Below are positions 32,684-43,215 of a stretch of 64,000 bases of DNA, one piece after another (the first letter of the stretch is position 1; each line of letters opens with the position of its first letter). The notes under the pieces are model-generated. The model saw nothing but the letters and a program-made list of their open reading frames with translations, was not told where the DNA came from and did not search any database. Source of the stretch: Apostichopus japonicus (taxonomy: Eukaryota; Echinodermata; Holothuroidea; Aspidochirotida; Stichopodidae); assembly GCF_037975245.1 (NCBI RefSeq), contig NC_092568.1, forward strand, positions 18,991,001 to 19,055,000. Reading direction: 5' to 3'. Position numbers and translations under genes: made by a program.

Positions 32684-33449
32684 AGCGTCAATTAGCATGG
32701 ATGTAATGCTAAAAAATTATCAGTACGAGATTGACCTAATACACATGTTAAATTAACTGAAAAATCATTAAACTATGTTGTCTTATATTTATAGCTGAAA
32801 ATTTTATTTTGTATAAATTTTTCAGAGTGTTTGTTTGGTTTCCCTTTTGAAGCAGAAAATACCTGCTCAGCATATCGAAACAAAAGTCTAAGCCAATTAT
32901 TTACAAAGGATATATATGTATAGAAATTAAAGCAAGCATGGGCATTAACATTAAATAACATGTAAGTACTACCTTATTTATTACAATCCAAAATGTTATT
33001 TCTGAATGAATCCTGTGTATGGGGAAAATATTTACTAGCGAGTGTAAAGTATTCGATTTATGCAATTTTAAGTAATTCTGAACCAAACATGCAATTTTCA
33101 ATGCAATATGGTAGAATTGTCAATGGTGTCACTCACAGCAGTTTTTTGTATATAACAATTTAATATTCACCAGTATATTCCATGCTTTAAATTTTGTCCT
33201 GTTTGTATGAATCAAATAAAACTTGAGGCCACGTGTTGCAAAGATTCGCTATGCCTCTTGGTTTACAGAGCTTCTTTTCTAAATTACACATCTCTCACAC
33301 TTTATCAGATTTAATTGATTGCAGAAAAGATTAGAGGGATTCAGATGCTTTTAGGGGACATTAAAGGGGTGTGGGAAGGGGACCATACAGTGTGTTAGAA
33401 TCTTGGAGGGTGTTATAGGATGACTTTGAGCAGTTGCAGTCTTGATATG
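32684..33449 (+). other. probable TPC 3' UTR
   Basis: AT-rich, non-coding. AATAAA at 33215-33220 is a good polyadenylation signal, which would give a 3' UTR of about 550 bases. Confidence 0.55.
33215..33220 (+). terminator. candidate polyadenylation signal AATAAA
   Basis: Canonical hexamer in ATCAAATAAAACTTG, 532 bases after the TPC stop. Other AT-rich matches exist, so choice of site is an inference. Confidence 0.5.
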
Positions 33450-33457
33450 CTATAGGC

Positions 33458-33863
33458 CAGGGTTGTCCAACCTACGGCCCGCGGGCCACAGTCCGGCCCG
33501 CCGCAGGGTTGCGTCCGGCCCGCCAGAGATGCTCTACGGTGCGAAATTTTAGTGAGCAGATTTATTGATAACAATTTGAAGCTATATAATCAATCATTCG
33601 AACCTTCTGGGTCCAAAAAACTGCATACAGGTCAGTTTGTGTGACACTCTCTCAGCGGAGGAGGGGGAGGGGCGGCTGAACTTTATTCATCTGTTTTATC
33701 AGGAAGGAAAATAAATCAGTGCGCTCCGCGCGCAGTGCTCACATTTTGTTGCCTTGGGCTTCGGGCCAAAAAATCGAAAAATCGAGCGTAGGGTTCATGC
33801 GGCCCCCTCCTTCATCATAATCATTCCATGTGGCCCTCCTCTGCAAAAGGTTGGACAACCCTG
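33458..33863. mobile_element. hAT-type MITE, 406 bp, GC-rich
   Basis: Perfect 15-bp TIRs (CAGGGTTGTCCAACC / GGTTGGACAACCCTG) and a perfect 8-bp TSD CTATAGGC (33450-33457 and 33864-33871). The interior is rich in GGCCCGC-type words (33475-33530), unlike the AT-rich surroundings. No transposase. It sits between the 3' ends of TPC and NPC2. Confidence 0.96.
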
Positions 33864-33871
33864 CTATAGGC

Positions 33872-35935
33872 CAAGAAAAAAATATTTAGTGCAACTAATG
33901 TTTCTACAGTTATTGTTTTTCAAAGTAAGTTATTCACCTTTAAATTATGTTAAATCTCTGGAAAGCTCCTTCAAGGCGTAATTGCGGAAGATGATATTAA
34001 CTCCTCAGAGCAGCACTAACTGTTAATGTTACATATTCTATACATAACTCAACTAAAACATGTTCTTTTCACTTCATATAAACAACAGAGCATCGTCACA
34101 TGACAGCTAACACCATTTTTACTTTTAAACAAATTGATACTTCAATGGTTTTAATCTATTTAGAAGCAATAAACTTTCTTATTCTGCTCAAAAACCAGGT
34201 TTCCATAATATTACATGTCAATTTTTTCTTTCAAATTGATCATGTTAGGCAGAAAGTCAGATCAATGGATCAACATTTTTTTCATGTAAATGTCAAATAT
34301 GTTAAGCATAGAACACAAATTTAAAATATATTTTGATTCAATAGAGCTGTTTGAAAGTATACATCTAGTAACAGCAACACACTTTCCTTTGAACTTAGAT
34401 GTTATGTAACAAAAATAAATTAATTAACAACATATTTTTTATATTTTTGTTTTATTCATTTCATGAAAAGCTTGTATTACAAAATTTCTTGAATAGATAA
34501 AAAAAATCCTCATCTCTTACTGAAAGATCTACCTTTCTTGTTGCTGTAACTGTTTATAAAATATCTATTTAAAGAAAATTGCAGGCTGTTGAATAATTGG
34601 ATGTTAAGTGAAATAGTATCGATGAATTAATGATACAAACTATTAAAAGCAAGAGAAAGAGAAAAAAAAGCCAAATATGAATGCAGTTATAGGTTGCTTA
34701 ATATTTTGCTGTTGTTGAAAATATAAATGTTTTTCTGAGTAGTTAATTACAAAACAAATTTACTAAACCAAATGACTGTTCCATTTCCACCATGAGTGGT
34801 TCTTACATCGTCAAGTCTGCTAGGCCTTAAATGTATAAAACAACAAAACATAAATACGGACTATTCCATTCCTTCATAGGTAAATATTTTGCACTGAGAC
34901 TTCATTATCCCTAGCAAGTTACTCAGTACAAATGTTATGCTTTAAAGCCCTCCTCGTCATACTACAATGATCCACTTTCTTTCAGGCCAAGTAAACACAT
35001 TTCTTTGTAGATTCTGAGAAACTTTTGAAAACAAAGGTATGTACTGATAACTGTGCCTCTAATGACCCTTCACCTCATGAATTTATTCTTTATTCTATGT
35101 CATGAAACAGCATTTTAACAATTGATAATCCTGCCGTGGTTTAACATTCATTATAAAAAATAAATTGTTTCGCACAAAAAAAGGAATAACATACTAGCCG
35201 TATATTTTATGTATATAAGCGCAGGGTACTACAACCCTGTTGTGACAGTGCAGTACTGGTAACACTGGAGAATGAATGCTGAAAAAAAAATATTAAGACA
35301 AGAATAAGTTTAATGAATGGACGCTTTCTACATTGATTCTACATAATAGTGTTTAAAGTATGAATTTAGGCAGAGTATTAATCTTGATATGACACAGGGC
35401 CCAAGAAGAAGGAAACATCTGAGTGCTAGTAGTGTTTTTATAGCTTTCAAACTTCAAGATAATCACCTTTAAGGTAAGTTAAATTTCTTGAAAGATCTTA
35501 AGGCTTAAATTGCTGATAACATTGACTCCTCAGTGCAGGCCTATATGTTACTGATAACCCATTGTTTGGTAAATTCCAATAAATGAACCAAAACAAGTTT
35601 GAACAGACAGGCCCCCCCCCCACCCCCACCCCCTGATTGACACTTAAAACCATGTTGTCCTTGTGAAATATATCATGTAGTACAGACATGTTATCTGAGA
35701 CCATTAAAATATTATCTCTTTATGGTCTGTGCCATAGACTATTTAGTCCAGCCAGTTTAATTTAACTTGATGAGCCTTAGATGGTTAAAGCATCATTCCT
35801 CAAAACTTACAAATGGTATTGAAATAAACCTAGACGGACAGCTGTTTGTATTAACGGTATATACCATATCAAAATTAATTCTGTGCCCAAAGTCACCCTT
35901 TAAACAGAGGAGCCTACAGTAACTTGTCAATGTGA
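33872..35935. other. between TPC and NPC2 3' ends
   Basis: AT-rich, no ORF with recognisable content. On the minus strand AATAAA occurs at about 35092-35104, possible NPC2 polyadenylation signals. C-run near 35611-35621. Confidence 0.5.
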
Positions 35936-36091
35936 TTAGGAAAGGTCGGCTGGAATTAACTCTACGTCCTCAACAATTGCCTTAATCTTCTGAAAGACTT
36001 TACTGGATGATGGTTTCACAGAAACAGGAAATTCAATGCACAGATACTTCTTGTCATCGACCACCAGATCCAATTCAACCACAACATCCAC
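35936..36091 (-). CDS. NPC2: NPC2 exon 4 (aa 130-180) and stop
   Basis: Follows GTTCAG on the minus strand; TAA at 35938-35936. It encodes VDVVVELDLVVDDKKYLCIEFPVSV (compare human [23 protein letters not shown]) with C147, then the unusual tail KPSSSKVFQKIKAIVEDVEL. Confidence 0.92.
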   Translation of the reverse strand: MDVVVELDLVVDDKKYLCIEFPVSVKPSSSKVFQKIKAIVEDVELIPADLS

Positions 36092-39000
36092 CTGAACATG
36101 TTTGAAAAAACAGAGAAAACTTGATCAACATTTGTTCTTATTATCACAATTAGTAAATAGAAAAACAAACTTAAATCATTATCAAATTAGGGGATGGTTA
36201 TCATCCTGGGTTGCAAGAATCCATTTTTGTCAGAGAATAAGTTTACTCAAACAATGTGGGTACAGAAGATGGAGGATGGGAGGGTGTTCAAATTTGTATT
36301 GAAAGTAGAAAAAAATGTACTTTTCATGATATGTTTGGCAACTTCATTTTGGTCTTTCAATTATGTCTTGGTTTGACACAGCTGAATGTCTGCTACTCGA
36401 AGAAACGTGTAGTCTTTGGTCAAATAATGACCAGTAGAATTTTGCATGTTTTGCTACTCACTGGTCCAGCTTTAGCTAAGCCTATCAAATAAAAGAATTT
36501 AACTGGCTTTTTTTTATTATTATGGTCCATTGATAAGTAGCATTCACTTTTCTACATCAATTTTAAGGTTTAAAAATGTTCCCACAGACATTCTACATTA
36601 ATGGTGTTTTGTATTGTAGTTTGACCATTTTGCATGGTCCAAATTATTCCCTGGGAAATTTTCATCGAAACATAAGAAATCCAAGTCGCTGAAAGCATTT
36701 GTATCTTATGATGATGTGAGGAGAGGGGGAGGAGGGTGTGCTAGATATAGCAAGAGTACCAGTCAACCACACAATGCAGGGCTGGGCACCAGTCAGTACA
36801 AACAAAACTGTGAATTCTCACCATCAAGGTCCCCAAAGTAGAGTACACAACATAAAATGATATTTTGCCAGTTATCCACAACCGATAAAAATGACTGAGA
36901 ACACATCGGCATTAAATCAGAAACGCTGCAAACCTTATAGCCTTGTATGGTTGCGAGGTATTTCTGAAAGTGACATTTCTGCCCCTACATATAAACATAC
37001 CTGGGACAAGGAAAACATGATAAAAGTCTTAGATAAAACAACTTTTAATTCCTATTGCTTAAATGCGCAGCGACTGGTCTTTCAATTTCAAATGGTCTCA
37101 AATGCACTTTGCTTTAAAACTTTCCCGTTGTTCATGCATAAAACTACTGTTCCTTTTCTTCTAATTTAACACAAATCGTTCAGAGCTTGTACACTCACTT
37201 TGGCCACAGATCATACTTAAAGAATCCCCTTGACTTACCTCAGGTAAATGTCCTGGAATTGCTAAGGTACAGGTATACACGTAATCTGCCTGTGCCTTCA
37301 AAGGACATGTGAGGTTGGACTTTTGGCATGCATCAGCTTGTGGTAATGGGAACGGCACTTTCACACTAGCAATCGAGCCATATACTTTTGCTGTAACATT
37401 AGTTGCTACAGCCGCTGTGGAAAAGGGGAAAAAAATTAATGAAAATGACAATTTGAAATGACAGTGTACAACTGCACAAAGTTGTAGACATTGAAGGGTG
37501 TGAAGACTCGCGCTAAAAGAAACGTCTAATGCCAGTAATTTGACCTAGTTTCGAATGAGGTGTAACAGAAGTGTTAAACACCACCATCGATCCCAGAAAA
37601 TACACACACAGCTTGCTACCGTCGGTAATTTGACACTAGTGTGCAGTCAGTACATACAGCTGCGGTCAATACCCACAGCACAGTATACAAAGGATACAGC
37701 GATGGACATCTCAGGTCCAGCTAAAGATAACAATTGAGGTATCACGTTTCATTACTGTCTGCATTTTGTAGCGACACGAACAAAACGTCGCTTGCAAGCA
37801 ACAGAAACTTAACTTTTTCAGATTGCCGCACACGGTTTGGGGCGAGTCTTCAATGCCTTTAAAGTAGCTTGTTACAATTTTGTACTAATAATTCTGTTAA
37901 TTCCCAAATTTACTGGTTTGGGGATTTATGAGTGACAATGACAATGTGCATAACATTATTCCATACAAGAGTATTTCATGTATGCATTAACTGTTTTTAC
38001 TCATCAATTCACTAGGGTGCACTCACATTGAAAAATAGAATCAAAACCAGGGGGGGGGGGGGATGGACCCAATCACAATTTCACACGCGTCACGGTTCAC
38101 ACTCCCAGAACGAGCTGAATCAAAATGGAAGACTGCAGAAATGTCAATTTTGAACTTCTTGGATAAACTTACTTGTATGGAATGAAACGGCTATTGAAGA
38201 CTTCTTTCCGGAAATCACCGTACAAGGGTCTGAAGAGCACGGTGTAAGGTCAACACTGGTCACTTTAGCACCTACAGAACCTACACAATAAAAACAGGGA
38301 TGAAAATAAAATGATTACTATTAGATTAACTGTGTGCTAATGGTCACAAGTACTGCACTGACAAACGCGGATACAACTTTGCAATAGGGATACTACTTTT
38401 CACTCTGATATCTTTTTCCACTTTTGCACACTCAGCATTCAGAAAAATGCTTGTTGACTTCAAGGTATCCGTCTTGGACATACGGTAGATTCCATTTTCT
38501 TCTTCATCTTAGATTGGTTTGCATTTTTGCATTCTTTTTTGTTTGTTTTTGGCCCCACTCCCAAGTCATGACTGTTAGCCATGGACCTGGCTTCCCTCTT
38601 GTGTTAGAAATAGAATGTTTTTATATTTCTTACTTTTTCCTCACTCTGCAGTAAACTTATGAGTTGAATTCTCAAATGAGTTTAGTTCTTCTTAGACTGT
38701 GTTTGTTTTCATTACACCACTCAGCATCCAAGCATCTGCTCAGACTTCAAGATACGCATCTCGGCCATACAGTATGTTTAGTAGATTCCTGTTCTTTTTC
38801 TTAGATTGTTTTGACTTTCTGGTTTGTATTTTATTATTTTTTGGGGAGGTCCCAATCCATGCATCCACTCACGAATGTATTGGATTTTCGGGGTCAATTT
38901 CACCGATTTTTGAAAGCCGATATCTCTGGAACCGATTGATATTGTCAGCTTAAAGTTGGTGTGGATTATTATCTTTATATTATAAAACTCCACACTGAAT

Positions 39001-42000
39001 TTGAGATGAAAATCTGAGATGGTGGGTGTCAAAATCAAATTTTGCTTGTTGATTTGGCATGGAATGACCCAGGAATTTTTGCCATGAGTTGGTAGCTTTT
39101 ACAATTTACATCAGAACTCTTAAACTTTAATTGAACTACATTTTCTATTGTTATTGATACATTTAACCAAATGCGTTATTGTTACTTTTTTGGGGGCTTA
39201 ATTGGAAGGATGGGTAGGCCTATGTACATTTCTTCTCATTTAAGTTTTGACCAGGGATGAATTAAACTTCTGTTATTAATCCTTTAAGTTTACTGTACGT
39301 CTACATTTTGTGGCTCAAATGTTTGTTATTTGGGCTGATGTAATTTTGTAACCTATTCCTCTTGCCCAATTTTTTTTCAAACTATCTGGTAATGTAGGCT
39401 AGGCCTATTGCCTAACTTAAGTAAAGCCAAAAGTATCTTCTTTTTCGGCATATTTCTTCCTGGGCCAGGCTTGGGGCGATTACATCTGAATATAATCGAT
39501 TACGATTACTTGAGAATGTGTGATTACGATTATGATTACGATTACAGTCTAAAGTTGAAGTAATCGATTACGATTACATTGTAATGTAATCGTGATTACA
39601 ATCACGATTACATTATGGTTACTTGCACAATCCTCTGCATATCTGTTTAATATAACTCTCTGCCGGGAAATAGGGCAATGAAATAGGACAAAGGAAGGGC
39701 ATTTACAGTTTATACGGACAAAATTGTGAAAGTATATCTACAATTCCTACCAGGCATTACACATTTATGCCTTAACACGTTTAAGATGTGTAACCCATAA
39801 GTTCAGTAAAAAATACAATTTAAACAGACAAAGAGTAAACAGACAAATATATACTAAAGTAAAACAAATGAAGATTTTCATGCAACACTATATTTTGTAA
39901 ACTAATAATTTCTGCATAGCAGCAAAACTAAAAACTCTTTTACATTATATATAACACCAAAATAAAACTAAACAGCTTTGAAATGGGGCATCCCACAGTA
40001 CATGGGATATGGAAGGCCAAAGTAAAAGTAAATTATTTTCATCAAAAAGTGGTCAACTCTGGTAAAGCAAATTCTAATCCACCAAAATACTTAATTTGCA
40101 GTGATTTTTTTCAGCAACAAGGTTAATTACATTAATTAAAGAGGTGTAAATGGTGCAAAGTTGGATGGGTTATTGGACAATGGAATGTAGGCAAATTTCT
40201 GAATAACTTTTTTCCCCACAACATGAGATGAGTACAATTAACGTTTTACTAATGAACATTGAAATGTCCCGTCAGTGATGTTTTCACAAGAATTTTTATG
40301 CTAGCTGCCAATGCGTTTTACAGTATTTCTGTACAAGCATTACAGTATGCTATAAAAAACTGCATAGCAAAAAGCACATAGCCTGTAGAATTAATTAGAA
40401 AGTGAACTTAGAGAAGGACGAATCAAGAATCATTTACTTTAATTTTAGATCTAAAAATATGGCTTCTCCCAATAATTCAGGTGACAAAAAATCCTTGAAT
40501 ATGGCGATCAAATCCCCAGTACTTCTTAGTATAAGTTTATTGTGCTAGAGAATTCTAGAAGCAGGAACACTTCTTTGGTCACACTAAAAGCCAATAGTAA
40601 GAATTAGTTTTAATCATTTCTACTAATTTTGCCCTTCTCATTCAAATTTCACTGTAATCATAAATGTAATACGATTACGATTACTTTGCCCTTGTAATCG
40701 ATTACGATTACTTTGTAATTTTCACAAAAGTAATCGATTACGATTACGATTACTTCAAAAAATGTAATCGATTGTAATCGATTACGATTACTGATTACGA
40801 TTACCCCAAGCCTGTCCTGGGCCGTGGCTATTTCTTACGACTAGTCGTAACAATTATTTATAAACTATTCTTACAACAAAGGCGAATTCAAGCGCAGTAA
40901 AGTAAATAAAGCAACTGCGCATGTAGTAGGGGTAACCCTAACTTTAACCCTAAACCCCAACCCTAACCCTAACCGGAAATTATTGTTACTCCTGGTCGTA
41001 AAAAATAGTACTCCTGTCATAAAACTAGCAACTGCGCATGCGTAATCGGAAATTATTCTTACGAACAGTCGTAAGAATAGCCACTTTGTTCTTCCTGACG
41101 CCCTAGAACATTTACGGAATTGAATTCCGTGTTTCGCTTTACTACTGCTTTGTGTTATCCATCCCCCAATGCATGTTAGACTCAACCGTGAGTTCCACGC
41201 CAGTCTCGTGCCTAGCCAGGGATAAGAACACAACAAGCCTAGGCCTAGCCGGTATCCAGTCAAAACGTCCCTTTACCAAAACGTCCCCGCTTTTTTAAGA
41301 CCAAAACGTCCCCGCTTTTTTAAGACCAAAACGTCCCCGCAGTCAAAACGTCCCCGTGAGTCAAAACGTCCCCGGGTATGAGGGCGGAAACATTTTTGAG
41401 TATAATTTTCTGAGATAAAGATAATATAAACAGAAAAGGGAATGCAAGAGGGCTGTAGGGTAATAGGATTTTTTTTAAACACGAGTTGGTTTCTGAATGA
41501 ATATATACGATATTGAGGGAAGGGAATACATTTTTTTTTTTTACGTACAAGTTACTTTTGAAATATGCGAGACGGGCTGGATGAAAGTGATATATATTTT
41601 CCTACAGCACATACGTTTATTTTTTTTTTCTCGTATAGTATACGCATCCAAATTCTTTATTAATTCCTCTTGTATAATATTTTTTGTTTTCCTTAATTCA
41701 CTGAAAAACATATAGCGTATACTTTTTCATATCAAATATAATTAAACGATATAGTCCTTCATGATTTATTAAGCGCCTGTAATCCAACTTGCATGCTGAT
41801 AACTTTGCCAAGTTATAACTTTAAATTAATATATATTCACAACTGTGAATGAATGTGATAGACGGGACGTTTCGACTTACGGGGACGTTTTGACCAACGG
41901 GGACGTTTTGACCAAAAGCGGGGACGTTTCGGTACGGGGACGTTTTGGTAAAGGGACGTTTTGACTGGTAAACGCCTAGCCAATGCTATAGTACAGCCTA

Positions 42001-42172
42001 AGCGTATGGTATATAGGCCAGACCCCAATTTTTAAGTTAGGCATTACAGTTTATAAAAGTTTTAGTTACCACAATCCAGAAAATCAGGAATATTCTTCCT
42101 GATTTCAGCTTGTACATTCCCATAAAGGCAAAAGGATGCCAGGATAAATACTACGATGAAAGTGTCCTTCAT
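35936..42172 (-). CDS. NPC2: NPC2-like lysosomal sterol carrier, complete, 4 coding exons
   Basis: Secreted MD-2-related lipid-binding (ML) protein; NPC2 binds cholesterol in the lysosome lumen and passes it to NPC1. Exons 42172-42070, 38280-38173, 37414-37239 and 36091-35936 join in phase to 180 aa. Signal peptide at about 1-22 (hydrophobic FIVVFILASFCLY, then VQA). Cysteine pattern of NPC2: C34 (LDCG), C49/C54, C100/C107, C147; C34-C147, C49-C54 and C100-C107 are expected disulfides by homology. C119 is extra. Sequons N76-V-T and N104-L-T. VPFPLPQADAC matches VPFPIPEPDGC in human NPC2. The tail runs about 25-30 residues past the usual end (human is 151 aa). NPC2 families often expand in invertebrates, so strict orthology is not claimed. 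Confidence 0.93.
37239..37414 (-). CDS. NPC2: NPC2 exon 3 (aa 71-129)
   Basis: Between TTTCCACAG and GTAAGT on the minus strand. It encodes the central beta strands with VKVPFPLPQADAC, the C100-C107 pair and sequons N76 and N104. CPLKAQADYVYTC aligns with CPIQKDKTYSYLN in human, with Cys119 added. Confidence 0.93.
38173..38280 (-). CDS. NPC2: NPC2 exon 2 (aa 35-71)
   Basis: Between TTGTGTAG and GTAAGT on the minus strand. It encodes (G)SVGAKVTSVDLTPCSSDPC and KKSSIAVSFHT; compare human [20 protein letters not shown]. Confidence 0.92.
38429..38870. repeat. diverged tandem duplication, about 290-bp period
   Basis: 38429-38570 and 38718-38870 share ACTCAGCAT, GACTTCAAG, TAGATTCC, TTCTT.ATCTTAGATTG and a CCCA.TCC.TGCAT/AGTCATG region in the same order. 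Clearly related but aged. In NPC2 intron 1. Confidence 0.65.
39466..40814. mobile_element. hAT-type element, 1,349 bp, GATTAC arrays
   Basis: TIRs CAGGCTTGGGG / CCCCAAGCCTG and a perfect 8-bp TSD TCCTGGGC (39458-39465 and 40815-40822). Just inside each end lies an array of GATTAC / GTAATC words, often TAATCGATTACGATTAC (about 39477-39622 and 40660-40806), probably transposase-binding repeats. The 1-kb centre has no ORF, so it is non-autonomous. In NPC2 intron 1. Confidence 0.93.
40824..41084. mobile_element. MITE with 36-bp TIRs and telomere-like core
   Basis: Ends GTGGCTATTTCTTACGACTAG and, inverted, GTGGCTATTCTTACGACTG, alignable over about 36 bp. The interior carries (CCCTAA)n-like sequence at about 40933-40974 and a direct repeat GCAACTGCGCATG (near 40913 and 41029). 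No ORF, no clear TSD, so the superfamily is unassigned. It starts one base after the TSD of the hAT element. Confidence 0.8.
41255..41968. mobile_element. TIR element with 6+6 AACGTCCCC repeats
   Basis: Palindromic ends CCAGTCAAAACGTCCC (from 41256) / GGGACGTTTTGACTGG (to 41968), about 0.71 kb. Six copies of (C/T)CAAAACGTCCC(C) lie in the first 115 bp and six inverted copies in the last 115 bp. Flanks TA/TA suggest a 2-bp TSD, not certain. No ORF. Superfamily unknown to me. In NPC2 intron 1, about 100 bp from exon 1. Confidence 0.85.
42070..42172 (-). CDS. NPC2: NPC2 exon 1 (aa 1-35), signal peptide
   Basis: ATG at 42172-42170 in good context (ccaaaATGa). MKDTFIVVFILASFCLYGNVQA is a typical signal peptide; donor GTAACT. 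An in-frame ATG at 42205 would add 11 residues (MKVLFGLDITK) and spoil the signal-peptide shape, so I prefer the inner one. Confidence 0.88.
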
Positions 42173-42205
42173 TTTGGTGATATCAAGGCCGAATAAGACT
42201 TTCAT

Positions 42206-43100
42206 TTGTGGCTGGGTGGTCTGTAAAGAGGAACGTACAACAATCACGTGAACGATGCCATAGATATGTTTGCAGGCCAATAATCACATGAGAGGAAACA
42301 CTTCCGCATTGAACGACAACGGATTGATTGACTTGACCAAGCCTTTTTTTCGGGCTGAATTACATTGAATAGTTTAATGAAATTCCAAATATACTTGCAT
42401 GAAGAGGAATATATATATTCTTCCTGTGGTTCATCATTTTACGATGCATGCATGGTTCTGACAATAATTGGGGCAGCACCAGAAGGAAATGCTGATTAAT
42501 GTAAAATGGTGGATCTTCATATTCTGCAATACGGTGGTTCAACAGTGTCCCTCTATAAAATGTATAAATCTCAATCATACTCCATTCACAAAACATCACC
42601 TGACTATGACAGTAAACGAGGGCGCACTTTTAAGTTGCTATATAGAGACCCTACAGAAGGCACTGACCATAGACTCTATTGCATCATGGAGGTAAAAACA
42701 GATTGCATGATATACAGAGCCGTATATTGCTCTGTTGCTACACTGAGACCCAGTATTGTGACATGACTGTAAAGTTAAACCAAGAGTTTGAATTAGCAGA
42801 AATTGGAATGCTTCAACTTGAAAATGTTTGTTGTTGTTGTTGGTTAAGGAGGAACAATATATAGGTATTATTGTGTGTGTTTATTTTAATACCGGTGTTT
42901 GCCATAAATCGTTATCTTATATTAGGTAAACCACGCGGTATATAGGTCATTTGGATGTTCATTGTCGACCAAGGCTCAAAATGTTGCCGATGGGATAACT
43001 GTTGAATAAACTTTCCAACATGTGTCCAGGGGGTGGCAGCAGCTCCCTATTTAGAGGACCTATATATTCCGGGAATTGGCAAGAATCGCCATGGTAACGA
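42206..43100. other. NPC2 5' flank
   Basis: Presumed 5' UTR and promoter of NPC2 near 42.2-42.35 kb; no TATA box evident. Beyond that, AT-rich sequence without recognised features up to the PLE fragment. Confidence 0.5.
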
Positions 43101-43107
43101 GCCGTCC

Positions 43108-43215
43108 CTGAAAAACCCATCATCGCCTACAGACGACCCTGCAACCTACGAGACCTTCTTGTGCGTGCTGCTGTTCCACCCCTAACTTCTATCCCTACAC
43201 CCATTAAGCATGGTA
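43108..43215 (+). pseudogene. PLE linker fragment (left part of split PLE)
   Basis: One frame reads EKPIIAYRRPCNLRDLLVRA then VPPLTS..PIKHGT, the linker between RT and endonuclease in PLEs. It breaks off where the LINE tail begins at about 43216 and resumes at about 44836, so the LINE inserted here. Confidence 0.85.

Noticed and set aside
40933-40974. True telomere or chromosome end
   Set aside because: Only a short degenerate CCCTAA block inside a MITE, with genes on both sides.
42062-42280. NPC2 start at the first ATG of the frame (42280)
   Set aside because: It would place about 36 polar and mixed residues before the signal peptide and run into the intron (after LDCG). MKDTF gives a standard signal peptide.
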